From positions 124,001 through 188,000 of the forward strand of contig NZ_NXLZ01000001.1 in the NCBI RefSeq assembly GCF_005406205.1: DNA of 64,000 nt, written 5' to 3'. Origin of the DNA: Campylobacter estrildidarum (GTDB lineage: Bacteria > Campylobacterota > Campylobacteria > Campylobacterales > Campylobacteraceae). Shown piece after piece: positions 21,658 to 31,116 of this stretch (position 1 is the stretch's first letter; every line of letters starts with the position of its first letter). Position numbers and translations under genes: made by a program. The notes below the pieces were generated by a model, which was given only the letters and a program-made list of their open reading frames with translations, was not told where the DNA came from and did not search any database.

Positions 21658-22449
21658 TTAAATTTGTATTTTAGAAATTTCATTTTCGCACGCTTTGCAA
21701 AATACTTCAACATAAGAACGATCAGCCTTTTTTGTTTTTAAAAATTCACTCATAGTATCTAAAAAGCCGACATAATCCTCATCGTTAATATTTGCTTTGA
21801 TTAGCTCGTATTTTAAAAAAAGCATATAGGTGTTTAAAACATCACTTTCGCAATACTCGTGAATTTTTTCAAGCTTATCTTCATAGTATAAACTCATCAC
21901 CTCATCACCATGCACATCATATTTTCCTGGTAAATCAGCCATAGCGCAAAGCACATCGAGTTTCATTCCTCTAAATCCTCCAAAACTTTCTAGCAAATCA
22001 CAATGCTTAAGTTCTGAAAAACGCGTTTTGTAATTATTCCATTTATCGCTTTGCGTATCAAGATAATTTGCTGCTTTAATATTATATTTTAAAGCCCTTA
22101 AAACCAACAAAGGCATATCAAAATTTTTTCCATTATAGCTGACTAATTTTGGTTCGTATTTTTCGATAAAAGAAAAAAAATTATTGATCATTTCTTTTTC
22201 ATTATCGCCATCTATTTTATTGACTTTAATAAATCTACCAAAACTATCAGCAATTACCGCACAAATGCTGACAATTTTATGATAAGGCAAGGGTAAAAAT
22301 TCACTCCCACTTTGTTCTTTTTGCCATTCTAAAGCTTTTAAGCTTACTTCCAAATCACTTCCTTCAAAAGCCAAAGTTTTACGTATTAAATCCGCATCTG
22401 GTATGCTCTCGCAATCAAAAATACAAATATAACCCTCGTTTTTAATCAT
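21658..22449 (-). CDS. PolB-like 3'-5' exonuclease domain protein (Cj1132c-like)
   Basis: The 263-residue protein looks like a DEDD-type 3'-5' exonuclease of the PolB-related family (DNA_pol_B_exo2). Motif I is FDCESIPD near the start, motif II is LVSYNGKNFDMPLL around residue 125, and a late YCESDVLNTYMLF carries the last acidic residue. No polymerase domain is present. Its role is not known; it sits between gne and waaC in Campylobacter (called wlaX or Cj1132c), probably not as a glycan gene. It is divergent from waaC. Confidence 0.75.
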   Translation of the reverse strand: MIKNEGYICIFDCESIPDADLIRKTLAFEGSDLEVSLKALEWQKEQSGSEFLPLPYHKIVSICAVIADSFGRFIKVNKIDGDNEKEMINNFFSFIEKYEPKLVSYNGKNFDMPLLVLRALKYNIKAANYLDTQSDKWNNYKTRFSELKHCDLLESFGGFRGMKLDVLCAMADLPGKYDVHGDEVMSLYYEDKLEKIHEYCESDVLNTYMLFLKYELIKANINDEDYVGFLDTMSEFLKTKKADRSYVEVFCKACENEISKIQI

Positions 22450-22478
22450 ATTTAACCTTATTTTGTAAAATTATTTGT

Positions 22479-22488
22479 TAAAATCATA
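22479..22488. promoter_or_regulatory. Putative divergent promoter of waaC and the exonuclease gene
   Basis: TAAAAT at 22479-22484 on the plus strand lies about 31 bases before the waaC ATG. TATGAT at 22483-22488 on the minus strand, after TGC, lies about 33 bases before the exonuclease start. The boxes overlap, so the two promoters might compete. Confidence 0.35.
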
Positions 22489-22515
22489 GCAAAAAAATTA
22501 CAATATTAGGTTTTG

Positions 22516-23544
22516 ATGAAAATAGCAATCGTTCGTTTATCCGCCTTAGGCGATATTATACAAAGTGCTGTAGTGCTACAATTTATTAAAAATTTTAAAA
22601 AAGATATAGAAATTCATTGGTTTGTAGATGAAAAATTTAAAGGTATACTTAAAAACCATCCTTTGATTGATAAGCTTTATGCTCTGCCTCTAAAAGAAAA
22701 ACATTTTTTAAAAAGCCTAAAAATCTTAATTAAAGCTAGAAAAAATCATTATGATGCTGTTATTGACTTACAAGGACTCGTAAAATCAGCTGTAGTTAGT
22801 AGAATTTTAAGTCGTAATAATTTTGGCTTTGATCAAAATAGTTTAAAGGAAAGTTTTGCACATAATTTTTACAATCAAAAATTAAGCATAGACTATAATG
22901 AAAATGTTTTTGTTCGCTACTTAGATCTTAGTGCTTTTGCTCTTAATGCTGATTTTAATGTAAAAGATCTTAACTTTAAAAAAGATATTTTTTATGTGGA
23001 TGAAAATTTAAAACAACTTTTACATAAAAAACTAAAATTAGATGAAAACAAAAAAAATATACTTATACATGTTGGATCAAGTGTAGAAAATAAAATTTAC
23101 CCTAAAACTAAAGTTGCTCTACTTTGCAAACTCATCATACAAGAATTTCCTGATACTAAAATTTTCTTAGCTTGGGGAAATGTTAAAGAATTCGAATTTG
23201 CTAAAGATGTAGTCAATCTAAGTGCAATTGATGAAAAAAATATAGAACTTGCCCCAAAATTTAACTTAGAAGAGCTTATGGCTTTTACTAAAATGATGGA
23301 TTTAGTTATTGGCAATGATAGTGGTCCAACTCATCTTGCTTTTGCTTTAAATAGACCTTCTATTACTATATTTGGAGCTACTCCAAGCTATAGAAATGCC
23401 TATAAAACAGATATCAATAAAATTATAGATGCGGGCAAAAAGATCACAAATGCAAAACATATTGATAAAAGTGATTATTGTATTATGCGTATAGAAGAAG
23501 AAGATATTTTAAGCTTGGCTAAGGAAATTCTCGATGAAAAATAA
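22516..23544 (+). CDS. waaC: LOS heptosyltransferase I
   Basis: WaaC adds the first L,D-heptose to Kdo of the LOS inner core on the cytoplasmic face. The 342-residue GT9 protein shows the N-terminal IAIVRLSALGDIIQSAVV, NILIHVGSSVENKIYP in the nucleotide-binding half, and VIGNDSGPTHLAFAL, the ADP-heptose motif. The ATG at 22516 follows TTAGG; a TTG codon directly before it is possible but less likely. It opens the rightward LOS run waaC-htrB-GT-GT. Confidence 0.93.
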   Translation: MKIAIVRLSALGDIIQSAVVLQFIKNFKKDIEIHWFVDEKFKGILKNHPLIDKLYALPLKEKHFLKSLKILIKARKNHYDAVIDLQGLVKSAVVSRILSRNNFGFDQNSLKESFAHNFYNQKLSIDYNENVFVRYLDLSAFALNADFNVKDLNFKKDIFYVDENLKQLLHKKLKLDENKKNILIHVGSSVENKIYPKTKVALLCKLIIQEFPDTKIFLAWGNVKEFEFAKDVVNLSAIDEKNIELAPKFNLEELMAFTKMMDLVIGNDSGPTHLAFALNRPSITIFGATPSYRNAYKTDINKIIDAGKKITNAKHIDKSDYCIMRIEEEDILSLAKEILDEK

Positions 23545-24421
23545 AGACTGGCTTTACCTTTTTGCTTATTATGTGCTTAAATTTTTAGTCCATACTATGC
23601 CTGATTTTATTCTCGATTTTTTAGCTTTTATCGTTGCAAAAATCGTTTTTAAAATCAATTCAAAACATAGAAAAATTATAGATGTCAATCTTCAAATTTG
23701 CTTCCCTGAAAAAAATCAACAACAAAGAGATGAACTTTCTTTTCAAATTTATCGCAATTTTGCTAATTTTGGATTAGATTGTATTAAAAATCAAAACACA
23801 AATAAAGAAAAAATCCTAAATAAAATTGTTATTGAAAATGAAGAAATTTTAAATGAGGCTATAAAAAATCAAAGAAGCATTATATTCACCACTGCACACT
23901 ATGGAAATTGGGAACTTTTAAGCCTCGCTTATGCTGTTAAATTTGGAGCTATTTCCATAGTAGGAAGGAAGCTAAAAAGTCAAAAAATGGACTCTATTTT
24001 AGCCAAGAATCGCACTCAATTTAATATAGAGCTTATCGATAAACAAGGTGGTTTAAGAAAAATGCTAAATGCGATTAAAAATAAACAAGCATTAGGCATA
24101 CTCACTGATCAAGATTGCACAGATAGTGAAAGCATGAAACTTGATTTTTTTGGCAAAAAAGTCAATTTTCAAATAGGTGCTAGTGTTTTAGCGCAAAGAA
24201 CAAAAGCTTTGATTTTACCAGCTTTTGTTTATCAAGATAAAGATAAAAATTTCCATATCCGATTTTTTAAAACTATAGATCCTTTGGAAAAAAGTATTGA
24301 AGAACTCACACTTTATCAAGCAAAGTGTTGCGAAGAGATGATTAAATTTAAACCTGATGAGTATTTTTTCTTTCACCGTCGTTTTGCAAGTTATAATGAG
24401 ACAATTTATAAGGATATTTAA
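23534..24421 (+). CDS. htrB: Lipid A late acyltransferase HtrB (LpxL/WaaM)
   Basis: HtrB adds a secondary acyl chain to Kdo-lipid A at the inner membrane. The 295-residue protein belongs to the LPLAT family: an N-terminal hydrophobic stretch, the catalytic H-x4-E motif in TAHYGNWELLSLAY near residue 117, and LTDQDCTDSESM with following substrate-binding residues. Its start lies 11 bases inside waaC and its stop shares an A with the next ATG, so waaC, htrB and the two-domain transferase are coupled. Confidence 0.92.
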   Translation: MKNKDWLYLFAYYVLKFLVHTMPDFILDFLAFIVAKIVFKINSKHRKIIDVNLQICFPEKNQQQRDELSFQIYRNFANFGLDCIKNQNTNKEKILNKIVIENEEILNEAIKNQRSIIFTTAHYGNWELLSLAYAVKFGAISIVGRKLKSQKMDSILAKNRTQFNIELIDKQGGLRKMLNAIKNKQALGILTDQDCTDSESMKLDFFGKKVNFQIGASVLAQRTKALILPAFVYQDKDKNFHIRFFKTIDPLEKSIEELTLYQAKCCEEMIKFKPDEYFFFHRRFASYNETIYKDI

Positions 24422-25971
24422 TGAATTTAAAACAAATCAGTGTTTTTATTATCGTTAAAAACGCAGAAAAAACTTTATTTAATTGTCTTAACTCTTTAAA
24501 AGAATTTGATGAAATTATCTTGCTTGATAATGAAAGCACCGATAACACTATAAAAATAGCTCAAGATTTTCAACTAAAACACAATAATTTAAAAATTTAT
24601 AAAAGCAAATTTATTGGTTTTGGGGCTTTAAAAAATCTTGCTTTAAGTTATACCAAAAATGATTGGGTTTTAAGTATAGATGCAGATGAAATTTTAGAAA
24701 AAGAATGTATAGAAGAATTAAAAAAACTAAATTTAAAACCAAATAATATCCTTGCATTACCAAGAAAAAATCTTTATCAAGAAGAATGGATCAAAGCTTG
24801 TGGGTGGTGGCCTGACTTTGTTTATAGGGTTTTTAATAAAACACATACTTGCTTTAATCAAAATTTAGTCCATGAAAGCCTAGAAATCTTTAAAAATACA
24901 GAAAAAATTTATCTTAAAAATGGACTTAAACATTATGCTTTTAACAATATAGCTCATTTAATTGAAAAAATGCAATACTACTCAAGCTTATGGGCTAAAC
25001 AAAACTTACACAAAAAAAGCAGTATTTGCAAAGCTAACTTAAGAATAATTTGGACTTTTATAAGAAATTATTTTTTCAAAAAAGGTTTCATTTACGGGTA
25101 TAAAGGCTTTATAATTAGTGTTTGCAATGCTTTAGGAGCTTTTTTCAAATATATGAAATTATATGAATTGCAACACGAAAAGCCAAAAAGTTGCGCATTG
25201 ATCATTACAACTTATAACCAAAAAGAAAGATTAGCTCTAGTATTAGATAGTGTTAAACACCTTAGTTTAACGCCTGATGAAGTGATTATAGCCGATGATG
25301 GAAGTAAGAATGATACAGCAGATTTAATCAAAAAATATCAAAAAAACTTTCCTTGTAAATTAAAACACGTTTGGCAAGAAGATTTGGGATTTCGTGCAGC
25401 AAAAAGTCGCAACAATGCCATAGAAGCGTCTCATTGCGAATATATCATTTTAATCGATGGGGATATGATCTTAGAAAAAGATTTCATAAAAGATCATTTA
25501 AAATTTTCCCAAAAAGGTTTGATTTTGCAAGGATCTAGAACTATTTTAAATGAAAATGAAAGCAATAAAATTTTAAAAAATCAAAATTTTAAACTAGCTT
25601 TTAACAAAAAAGGATTTAAAAATCAAAAAAATAATTTCTTGGCTAATATAACTTATAAATTTTCAAAAATTGATAAAAAAATCTTTAAAAAAATAGAACT
25701 AGTTAAAGGTAGTAAAACATGCAATATGAGTTTTTACAAACAAGATTTTGAAGCTATAGAAGGCTTTAATGAAAATTTTATCGGTTGGGGTAGAGAAGAT
25801 AGCGAATTTGTTGCGAGATTTTTATTTAATAATGGAATTTTTAGAAGAATCAAATTTAATGCCCTAGCCTATCATATCTATCATCAAGAAAATAATAAAA
25901 ATATGTTGCAAAGTAATCATGAAATTTATCTTGATACTATAAAAAATCAAAAAACAACTTGGAAAGACTAA
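24421..25971 (+). CDS. Two-domain LOS glycosyltransferase (Cj1135-like)
   Basis: The 516-residue protein joins two GT2 domains. Residues 1 to about 240 resemble LgtF/KdtX-type glucosyltransferases (NAEKTLFNCLNSL, LLDNESTDNT, WVLSIDADEIL, RVFNKTHTC) that add beta-1,4-Glc to heptose I. Residues about 258-516 start again with CALIITTYNQKERLALVL, ADDGSKND, YIILIDGDMIL, and have the C-terminal NMSFYKQDFEAIEGFNENFIGWGREDSEF that fits a galactosyltransferase-type C-terminal motif. In C. jejuni the full-length form puts a glucose on each of HepI and HepII. Both DxD motifs are intact here, so both domains look active. Confidence 0.85.
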   Translation: MNLKQISVFIIVKNAEKTLFNCLNSLKEFDEIILLDNESTDNTIKIAQDFQLKHNNLKIYKSKFIGFGALKNLALSYTKNDWVLSIDADEILEKECIEELKKLNLKPNNILALPRKNLYQEEWIKACGWWPDFVYRVFNKTHTCFNQNLVHESLEIFKNTEKIYLKNGLKHYAFNNIAHLIEKMQYYSSLWAKQNLHKKSSICKANLRIIWTFIRNYFFKKGFIYGYKGFIISVCNALGAFFKYMKLYELQHEKPKSCALIITTYNQKERLALVLDSVKHLSLTPDEVIIADDGSKNDTADLIKKYQKNFPCKLKHVWQEDLGFRAAKSRNNAIEASHCEYIILIDGDMILEKDFIKDHLKFSQKGLILQGSRTILNENESNKILKNQNFKLAFNKKGFKNQKNNFLANITYKFSKIDKKIFKKIELVKGSKTCNMSFYKQDFEAIEGFNENFIGWGREDSEFVARFLFNNGIFRRIKFNALAYHIYHQENNKNMLQSNHEIYLDTIKNQKTTWKD

Positions 25972-25972
25972 A

Positions 25973-27025
25973 ATGAATATTTTATTGCTTATCGGAGATA
26001 TCACTATAGGCGGGGGAGCTGAACGCGTTGTGGTTAATCTCGCTAACGCTTTTTTAGAATATGGCTACAAAGTAAAAATACTTAGTTTTTATAAAGCAAA
26101 TGAAAATATAGCCTATGAATTAGACAAAAATATAAAAGTTGATTTTTTAAATTTAAAGTCACAAAAACAAATGAAAAAAAATCTTTTTTATAAGGTATTT
26201 TATAAATACCATGAAAGCTATCTTTTAAAGAGAAAATATAAAGATATAGATGTTATGATTTATAATAATTGCCCTCATTTTCCTCTTTTTAAAAATAAAA
26301 ATACAAAATACATTCATTTTGTGCATCGGCATTTTAAAAAATACAGAAACAAAAATAACTATTTTGATACCTTAGTTGTGCTTTCAAACAAACAAATCCA
26401 TCTTTGGAAACAACATCATAAAAATGTTCTTACCATCCCTAATTTTTTACCTTTTATCTCATCAAAAAATAGCAATCTTTCTCAAAAAAATGTTCTTAGT
26501 GTTGGAAGATTTACCTGTAATGATGAGAAAGGATTTTTAAGACTGATAAAAATTTGGGAAATCGTCCAAAAAAATAACACTTATAAGGATTGGACTTTAA
26601 CCTTAATAGGCGATGGAGGGTTAAAAGAAAAAATCAAAACTTTAGTAAAAGAAAAAAATCTTCAAAATTCCATTATATTAAAACCTTTTACCAAAGAAAT
26701 TGAAAAAGAATATCTAAAAGCAAGTATTTATGCAATGGCTAGTCATTGGGAAGGTTTTGGTATGGTTTTAATAGAAAGTGCAAGTTATCAAATTCCTAGT
26801 ATAGCTTTTGATATCAATACAGGGCCAAGCGATATCATAGATAATGAAAAAAGCGGATTTTTGATTAAAGATGGAGATTTAAACGAATTTGCTAACAAAC
26901 TTTGTCTTTTAATGGATGATGAAAATCTAAGAAAAGAATTTGGAAAAAATGCCAAAGCTAAAGTTGAAGAAAATTTCAACAAAGAAAAAGTAATGCAACA
27001 ATGGAATAAAATTTTAAATTCTTGA
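25973..27025 (+). CDS. GT4 glycosyltransferase, LOS outer core
   Basis: The 350-residue GT-B enzyme has the start DITIGGGAERVVVNLANAF, VLSVGRFTCNDEKGFLRLI, LIGDGGLKEKI and ASHWEGFGMVLIESASYQ. It resembles galactosyl- or glucosyltransferases with GGAERV starts, including PglH and PglJ, but the donor and acceptor cannot be read from the sequence. It begins one base after the two-domain transferase and ends 12 bases inside the convergent GT8 gene. NCTC 11168 has different genes at this place, so this is part of the variable LOS section. Confidence 0.82.
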   Translation: MNILLLIGDITIGGGAERVVVNLANAFLEYGYKVKILSFYKANENIAYELDKNIKVDFLNLKSQKQMKKNLFYKVFYKYHESYLLKRKYKDIDVMIYNNCPHFPLFKNKNTKYIHFVHRHFKKYRNKNNYFDTLVVLSNKQIHLWKQHHKNVLTIPNFLPFISSKNSNLSQKNVLSVGRFTCNDEKGFLRLIKIWEIVQKNNTYKDWTLTLIGDGGLKEKIKTLVKEKNLQNSIILKPFTKEIEKEYLKASIYAMASHWEGFGMVLIESASYQIPSIAFDINTGPSDIIDNEKSGFLIKDGDLNEFANKLCLLMDDENLRKEFGKNAKAKVEENFNKEKVMQQWNKILNS

Positions 27026-28243
27026 TTTAAAATGATATTTTTTAAAATTATAAATCATCTTTAAAGCTTTTAAATAAACTCCAAAAAAATCTTTCTTATG
27101 TTTTCTAGCGTGTAAAATACTCTCCCCAAGCATACAACAAAGTCCGAAAATATCATCATTTATCCTAGATGCCTGTTCTGTATATAATGGATCTTTGTTT
27201 GTATTTTTAATGAGATGATGAATTTTAAAAAAATTGATTTTTCTTACACTCTTTAAAAGCTCATATCCTAAACCAGTATAAAGCAAATAATCCTTAATAT
27301 CTTGCTTTTCTCTAAGCAATTCTTCACCAAAAACAGGTGTTTTACTTGCTATATCCCACCAATAATCATTGATATTTTTATCCTTATAATCAAAATAAGA
27401 TTTTAGAAATTTCCAAGGCTTTTCGCCATAATGAAGAATTTTTGGATTTTTAAGCGCCTCATTAAATTCCGCTCTTGTATAATTAAGACGATTTTTTTTC
27501 TCATCTTTGCAAATGGCATAAAGAAGAGTGATGATGTTAAAATTATAAGCAAAATCAAGTTTATATCTTAATCTTGTTTCTATCGTAGCGTTTAATAAGT
27601 CTTGATCTGCTGCTTTTATATAATAGCACTTACTTGCTAGTTCTTCACATTTTTGCTCGATACTATGCTTTTTATATTCTTCTAAATTGATTAGTAATAA
27701 GCCTGAATTAAAATAATTTTCATCAAAATAAAAAGCTTTTTTCTTGCCATCTTCTTTATATTTTATCTTTGATCTCTTGGAACCAGGATCACCCACTGCA
27801 GCGATAATTTTACCTTCTAAATTAGTCAAAAAAAGCTCTCTCATATCACACATACAAAGCATATCAGAGTCTAAATAAAGACATTTTTTTACACTTTCAT
27901 CAAAAATGGAACTTAATTTTAAACGATAATAAGGTAGTTTTAAACTATGTGCAGCACCGCTAATAGGAAATTTTTCAAAATCTTCATCATTTTTTATGTG
28001 TATAATAATCTCGCATGGAAAAATTTCATTTAAAGCATTTTGCAAATTTAAAAGTTTTTCTCTAGTTTTGTCACTTACAAAATTACTTAATATATGAAAA
28101 AAATATTTTTCATTTTTTATATTTGAATTTTTATCAAAATCTTGAAATTTTTTACTTTTATCTGTATTTAAGATAATGCTGGTTATCAAAACTGATGTAT
28201 ATTTTATATAATTTTCATCTGCACTAAAAACTAGATGATACAA
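27014..28243 (-). CDS. GT8 glycosyltransferase, LOS outer core
   Basis: The 409-residue protein starts as GT8 enzymes do (MYHLVFSADENYIKYTSVLI), with the DxD metal-binding motif in KCLYLDSDMLCMCDM, FNSGLLLINLEEYKK, AADQDLLNAT and the late KILHYGEKPWK. These fit alpha-galactosyl- or glucosyltransferases acting on LOS. A C-terminal extension after about residue 300 is helical and basic, probably for membrane contact. Its start overlaps the end of the GT2 gene upstream by 13 bases, and its 3' end overlaps the convergent GT4 gene. Confidence 0.83.
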   Translation of the reverse strand: MYHLVFSADENYIKYTSVLITSIILNTDKSKKFQDFDKNSNIKNEKYFFHILSNFVSDKTREKLLNLQNALNEIFPCEIIIHIKNDEDFEKFPISGAAHSLKLPYYRLKLSSIFDESVKKCLYLDSDMLCMCDMRELFLTNLEGKIIAAVGDPGSKRSKIKYKEDGKKKAFYFDENYFNSGLLLINLEEYKKHSIEQKCEELASKCYYIKAADQDLLNATIETRLRYKLDFAYNFNIITLLYAICKDEKKNRLNYTRAEFNEALKNPKILHYGEKPWKFLKSYFDYKDKNINDYWWDIASKTPVFGEELLREKQDIKDYLLYTGLGYELLKSVRKINFFKIHHLIKNTNKDPLYTEQASRINDDIFGLCCMLGESILHARKHKKDFFGVYLKALKMIYNFKKYHFKSRI

Positions 28244-29196
28244 TCACAATCCTTTGATTTTAAAATTTCTTTAGTTAATTTTATATACATTTTTCTTTTA
28301 TTTTTTACTCTTTTTCTTTTAATCTTTATTATTAATTTTTTTAAAAAATTTTTTGTTAAATACTTATAGATTAAATCGATTTTATGTATATTTAGATTAC
28401 ATATAACAATTTGAGAAAAATAAAAATATTCTTCACTAAATTTTTGAGAAATTACATCAATCTCATTTGCTACATATGCTAAAACATTTACGCTATTTTG
28501 TATTCTTTTAATATCTTTTTTTTCTCTTGTAATAGAATAAGGATTGAAAGCGTAACAATACAAAGTTTCATTGATTAAATAAATATTTTTTAAATTTGCA
28601 AAATACAAAAAATTTGTCAATACATCTTCTGCTATAGAAATTTTTTTATAATTCTGTAAATATGGCCTCAATGAATCTAAATAAAGTTCTTTGTTATAAA
28701 TTTTATTAACCATAGAATTAAAAATTCCAGAATTTAAATTCTCAAAAATATATAAAGATAGAAACTGATTTATGCTTAAATTAATATTTTGCATACTAAA
28801 ACAAGTATCAAGAACCTTTCCATCTTCTTCTTGTGTTTTGTAGTTAAAGATCACTAAATCGCTCATTTGCTTTTCGAAAGAATAAACACCAACTTCACAT
28901 GCATTTAATTCTAAATAATCATCTGGATCTAAAAACATTATAAACTCTGAATTTGAATTTAAAACACCTACATTTCTACTTGCAAAAGTGCCTAGGTTTT
29001 TTTCATTATGAATAATTTTTATTCTTTCATCTTTTTTAGCATATTCTTTAGCAATTTCTATACTCTTATCCTTACCACAATCATCAACTACAACGATTTC
29101 TATATCTTTAAAAGTTTGATTAATACAACTTTGCAAAGCCCTTTCTATATATGGTTCTACATTGTAAGCTGGAAGTATGATAGAGATTTTAGGCAT
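28231..29196 (-). CDS. GT2 glycosyltransferase, LOS outer core
   Basis: The 321-residue GT-A enzyme has MPKISIILPAYNVEPYIERA, IVVVDDCGKDKSIEIA, ERIKIIHNEKNLGTFASRN and the metal motif FIMFLDPDDYL. The first 100 residues are close to those of the gene at 29270, so the two are tandem paralogues. The C-terminal part is very rich in Lys and Ile and ends KDCDCII. It is translated just before the GT8 gene and probably cotranscribed with it. The sugar specificity is unknown. Confidence 0.83.
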   Translation of the reverse strand: MPKISIILPAYNVEPYIERALQSCINQTFKDIEIVVVDDCGKDKSIEIAKEYAKKDERIKIIHNEKNLGTFASRNVGVLNSNSEFIMFLDPDDYLELNACEVGVYSFEKQMSDLVIFNYKTQEEDGKVLDTCFSMQNINLSINQFLSLYIFENLNSGIFNSMVNKIYNKELYLDSLRPYLQNYKKISIAEDVLTNFLYFANLKNIYLINETLYCYAFNPYSITREKKDIKRIQNSVNVLAYVANEIDVISQKFSEEYFYFSQIVICNLNIHKIDLIYKYLTKNFLKKLIIKIKRKRVKNKRKMYIKLTKEILKSKDCDCII

Positions 29197-29269
29197 TAAA
29201 ATCCTTTAAAAGGTTTTTTATTGAAACTATATTCTTAAAGCCATTTAAACTGTCTATTTTTTGTTTCAT

Positions 29270-30073
29270 CTACAATCTTCCCTCTAAACCCTTGATTTCT
29301 TTTTCTAAAATCAAAAAAAGCTTTTCATTAAATTCACAAAAATCATTTTTGATTGTTTTTAAGATCTCAAAACTTCTCTTTTTATCTTCATAATTTTGCC
29401 ATAAAATTGCTTTATTTTTATTTTCATACCTACCATTTTCATTAAATTCATAATGATAAAGGCATTCTCTAAAAACAGCTATTTTTTTACAAAACATAAA
29501 ATAAAAATAACAAAAAAGCACATCTTCTCCATAACAAAGTCTTTCAAACATATCAATTTTTTCAAAACTTTTGAAAATCAAATCTTTTTTAAAAACCTTT
29601 GCCCAAACCGACCAGCAAAAATGTTTTTGCTTGGTTAAAAATTCTAAAAATTGTTTTTGGGTAAAAATCTCATCTTGTTTAAAGTGATAAAATTGCTTTA
29701 TTTTTACCCTATGAACAAAAGCATCAAAACAAAGTAGATCTAATTCAGGTTGTATATTACAAAAAGCTATTTCACAAGCTCTTAAAGGTAAAAAATCATC
29801 TGCATCTAAAAACATCACAAAATCAGTACTTGCTCTTAAAACTCCTTGATTTCGACTCGCAAAAGTGCCTAAGTTTTTTTCATTTGTAAAAATTTTTATT
29901 CTTTCATCTTTCTTAGCAAACTCTAAGGCAATTTTCAAGCTTTCATCTTCACTTTTATCATCAATAATTATAATTTCTATATCTTTAAAAGTCTGATCGA
30001 TACAGCTTTGCAAAGCTCTTGAGAGAAAATTTTGCACATTATAGACAGGGATAATAAGGCTAAGTTTTGGCAT
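29270..30073 (-). CDS. GT2 glycosyltransferase, WaaV-like
   Basis: The 267-residue GT2 protein has MPKLSLIIPVYNVQNFLSRA, IIIIDDKSEDES, ERIKIFTNEKNLGTFASRN and FVMFLDADDFLP. It occupies the place of waaV (Cj1146c) immediately before the divergent waaF, and has a similar size, so a beta-glucosyltransferase for the inner core is possible, though I do not assign the symbol. A 73-base gap with no visible gene separates it from its paralogue downstream. Confidence 0.8.
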   Translation of the reverse strand: MPKLSLIIPVYNVQNFLSRALQSCIDQTFKDIEIIIIDDKSEDESLKIALEFAKKDERIKIFTNEKNLGTFASRNQGVLRASTDFVMFLDADDFLPLRACEIAFCNIQPELDLLCFDAFVHRVKIKQFYHFKQDEIFTQKQFLEFLTKQKHFCWSVWAKVFKKDLIFKSFEKIDMFERLCYGEDVLFCYFYFMFCKKIAVFRECLYHYEFNENGRYENKNKAILWQNYEDKKRSFEILKTIKNDFCEFNEKLFLILEKEIKGLEGRL

Positions 30074-30092
30074 GTTTTTCCTAATTTTTTGT

Positions 30093-30102
30093 TAAAATTA
30101 TA
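30093..30102. promoter_or_regulatory. Putative divergent promoter of waaF and the WaaV-like gene
   Basis: TAAAAT at 30093-30098 on the plus strand lies 33 bases before the waaF ATG. TATAAT at 30097-30102 on the minus strand lies 23 bases before the GT2 start. They overlap by two bases in a 58-base gap. Confidence 0.4.
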
Positions 30103-30131
30103 AAAAATTTATCTAAATTTTTAGGATTTTT

Positions 30132-31073
30132 ATGAAAATTTTTATCCATCTTCCTAATTGGCTAGGTGATGCTGTAATGGCTTCAGTGGCCTTGTATGGC
30201 ATAAAAGAATATTTTAAAAATGCTGAGTTTATCCTTTATGGATCTTTTGTCTCTACCCAGCTTTTTAAAAATTTTTCTCATTCTAAAATCATTATAGAAG
30301 ATAGAAAAAAACGCTACAAACAAGCTTTAAAATTACGCAAAGAATTTAAAGTAGATTTTGCGATCTCTTTTAGATCGGCTCTATCTTCTAAAATCATTTT
30401 AAGTATATTAAGAGCAAAAAAGAGATATTTTTTTGATAAACGCAAATTTAAAGAAGAACATCAAGTTTTAAAATATCTTTATTTTATAGAAAATTCTTTT
30501 AATTTCAAAATTCATTCTAAAGAACTACAACTTCCAATTAAAGCAAGATTTTCTCGCCTATTGATGCTTAAAAATGGTAAAAAAATTCTAGGGATCAATC
30601 CAGGAGCTACTTTTGGAAGTGCTAAACGTTGGGACGCTAGGTATTTTGCCGAGGTAGCAAAAGAATTTTCAAAAAGCCACGAAATCTTAATTTTTGGTGC
30701 AGGTGATGGAGAGCAAATTCTTTGTGATGAGATCGAAAAACTTTTAAAAAAATCAAACATTAAAGCTAAAAATCTTTGCAATAAAACAAGCATTCAGACC
30801 TTATGTCAAAATATAACTCTTTGTGATCTTTTTATAACAAACGATAGTGGTCCTATGCACATAGCAGCTGCTTACAAAATAAAAACTATAGCGATTTTTG
30901 GGCCTACCAAATTTACTCAAACCTCGCCTTGGCAAAATCCTAATGCAAAATTGGTGCATTTAAATTTAGAATGTATGCCTTGTATGCAAAAAACCTGTCC
31001 TTTAAAGCATCATAAATGTATGAAAGATTTAAAACCTGAAATGGTTATAGAAAAAGTAAACATTTTGTTTTAA
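30132..31073 (+). CDS. waaF: LOS heptosyltransferase II
   Basis: WaaF adds the second L,D-heptose of the inner core. The 313-residue GT9 protein has MKIFIHLPNWLGDAVMASVAL, ILGINPGATFGSAKRW, FITNDSGPMHIAAAYKI (ADP-heptose binding) and a Cys-containing end MPCMQKTCPLKHHKCM typical of WaaF. It follows AGG at a normal distance. It heads a rightward run with the O-acylation genes 43 bases on. Confidence 0.93.
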   Translation: MKIFIHLPNWLGDAVMASVALYGIKEYFKNAEFILYGSFVSTQLFKNFSHSKIIIEDRKKRYKQALKLRKEFKVDFAISFRSALSSKIILSILRAKKRYFFDKRKFKEEHQVLKYLYFIENSFNFKIHSKELQLPIKARFSRLLMLKNGKKILGINPGATFGSAKRWDARYFAEVAKEFSKSHEILIFGAGDGEQILCDEIEKLLKKSNIKAKNLCNKTSIQTLCQNITLCDLFITNDSGPMHIAAAYKIKTIAIFGPTKFTQTSPWQNPNAKLVHLNLECMPCMQKTCPLKHHKCMKDLKPEMVIEKVNILF

Positions 31074-31116
31074 TTTAATTTGATTTTTTATATAATTGTT
31101 TTTTTATTTTTAAGGA

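Noticed and set aside
25999-26015. Short G run GGCGGGGG at the start of the GT4 gene as a phase switch
   Set aside because: Only five G in a row, below the length that usually slips in Campylobacter, and it encodes the conserved GGGAERV loop.
29197-29269. Gap between the two GT2 genes as a gene remnant or small RNA
   Set aside because: Only 73 bases, no hairpin and no recognisable coding sequence; nothing supports a feature.
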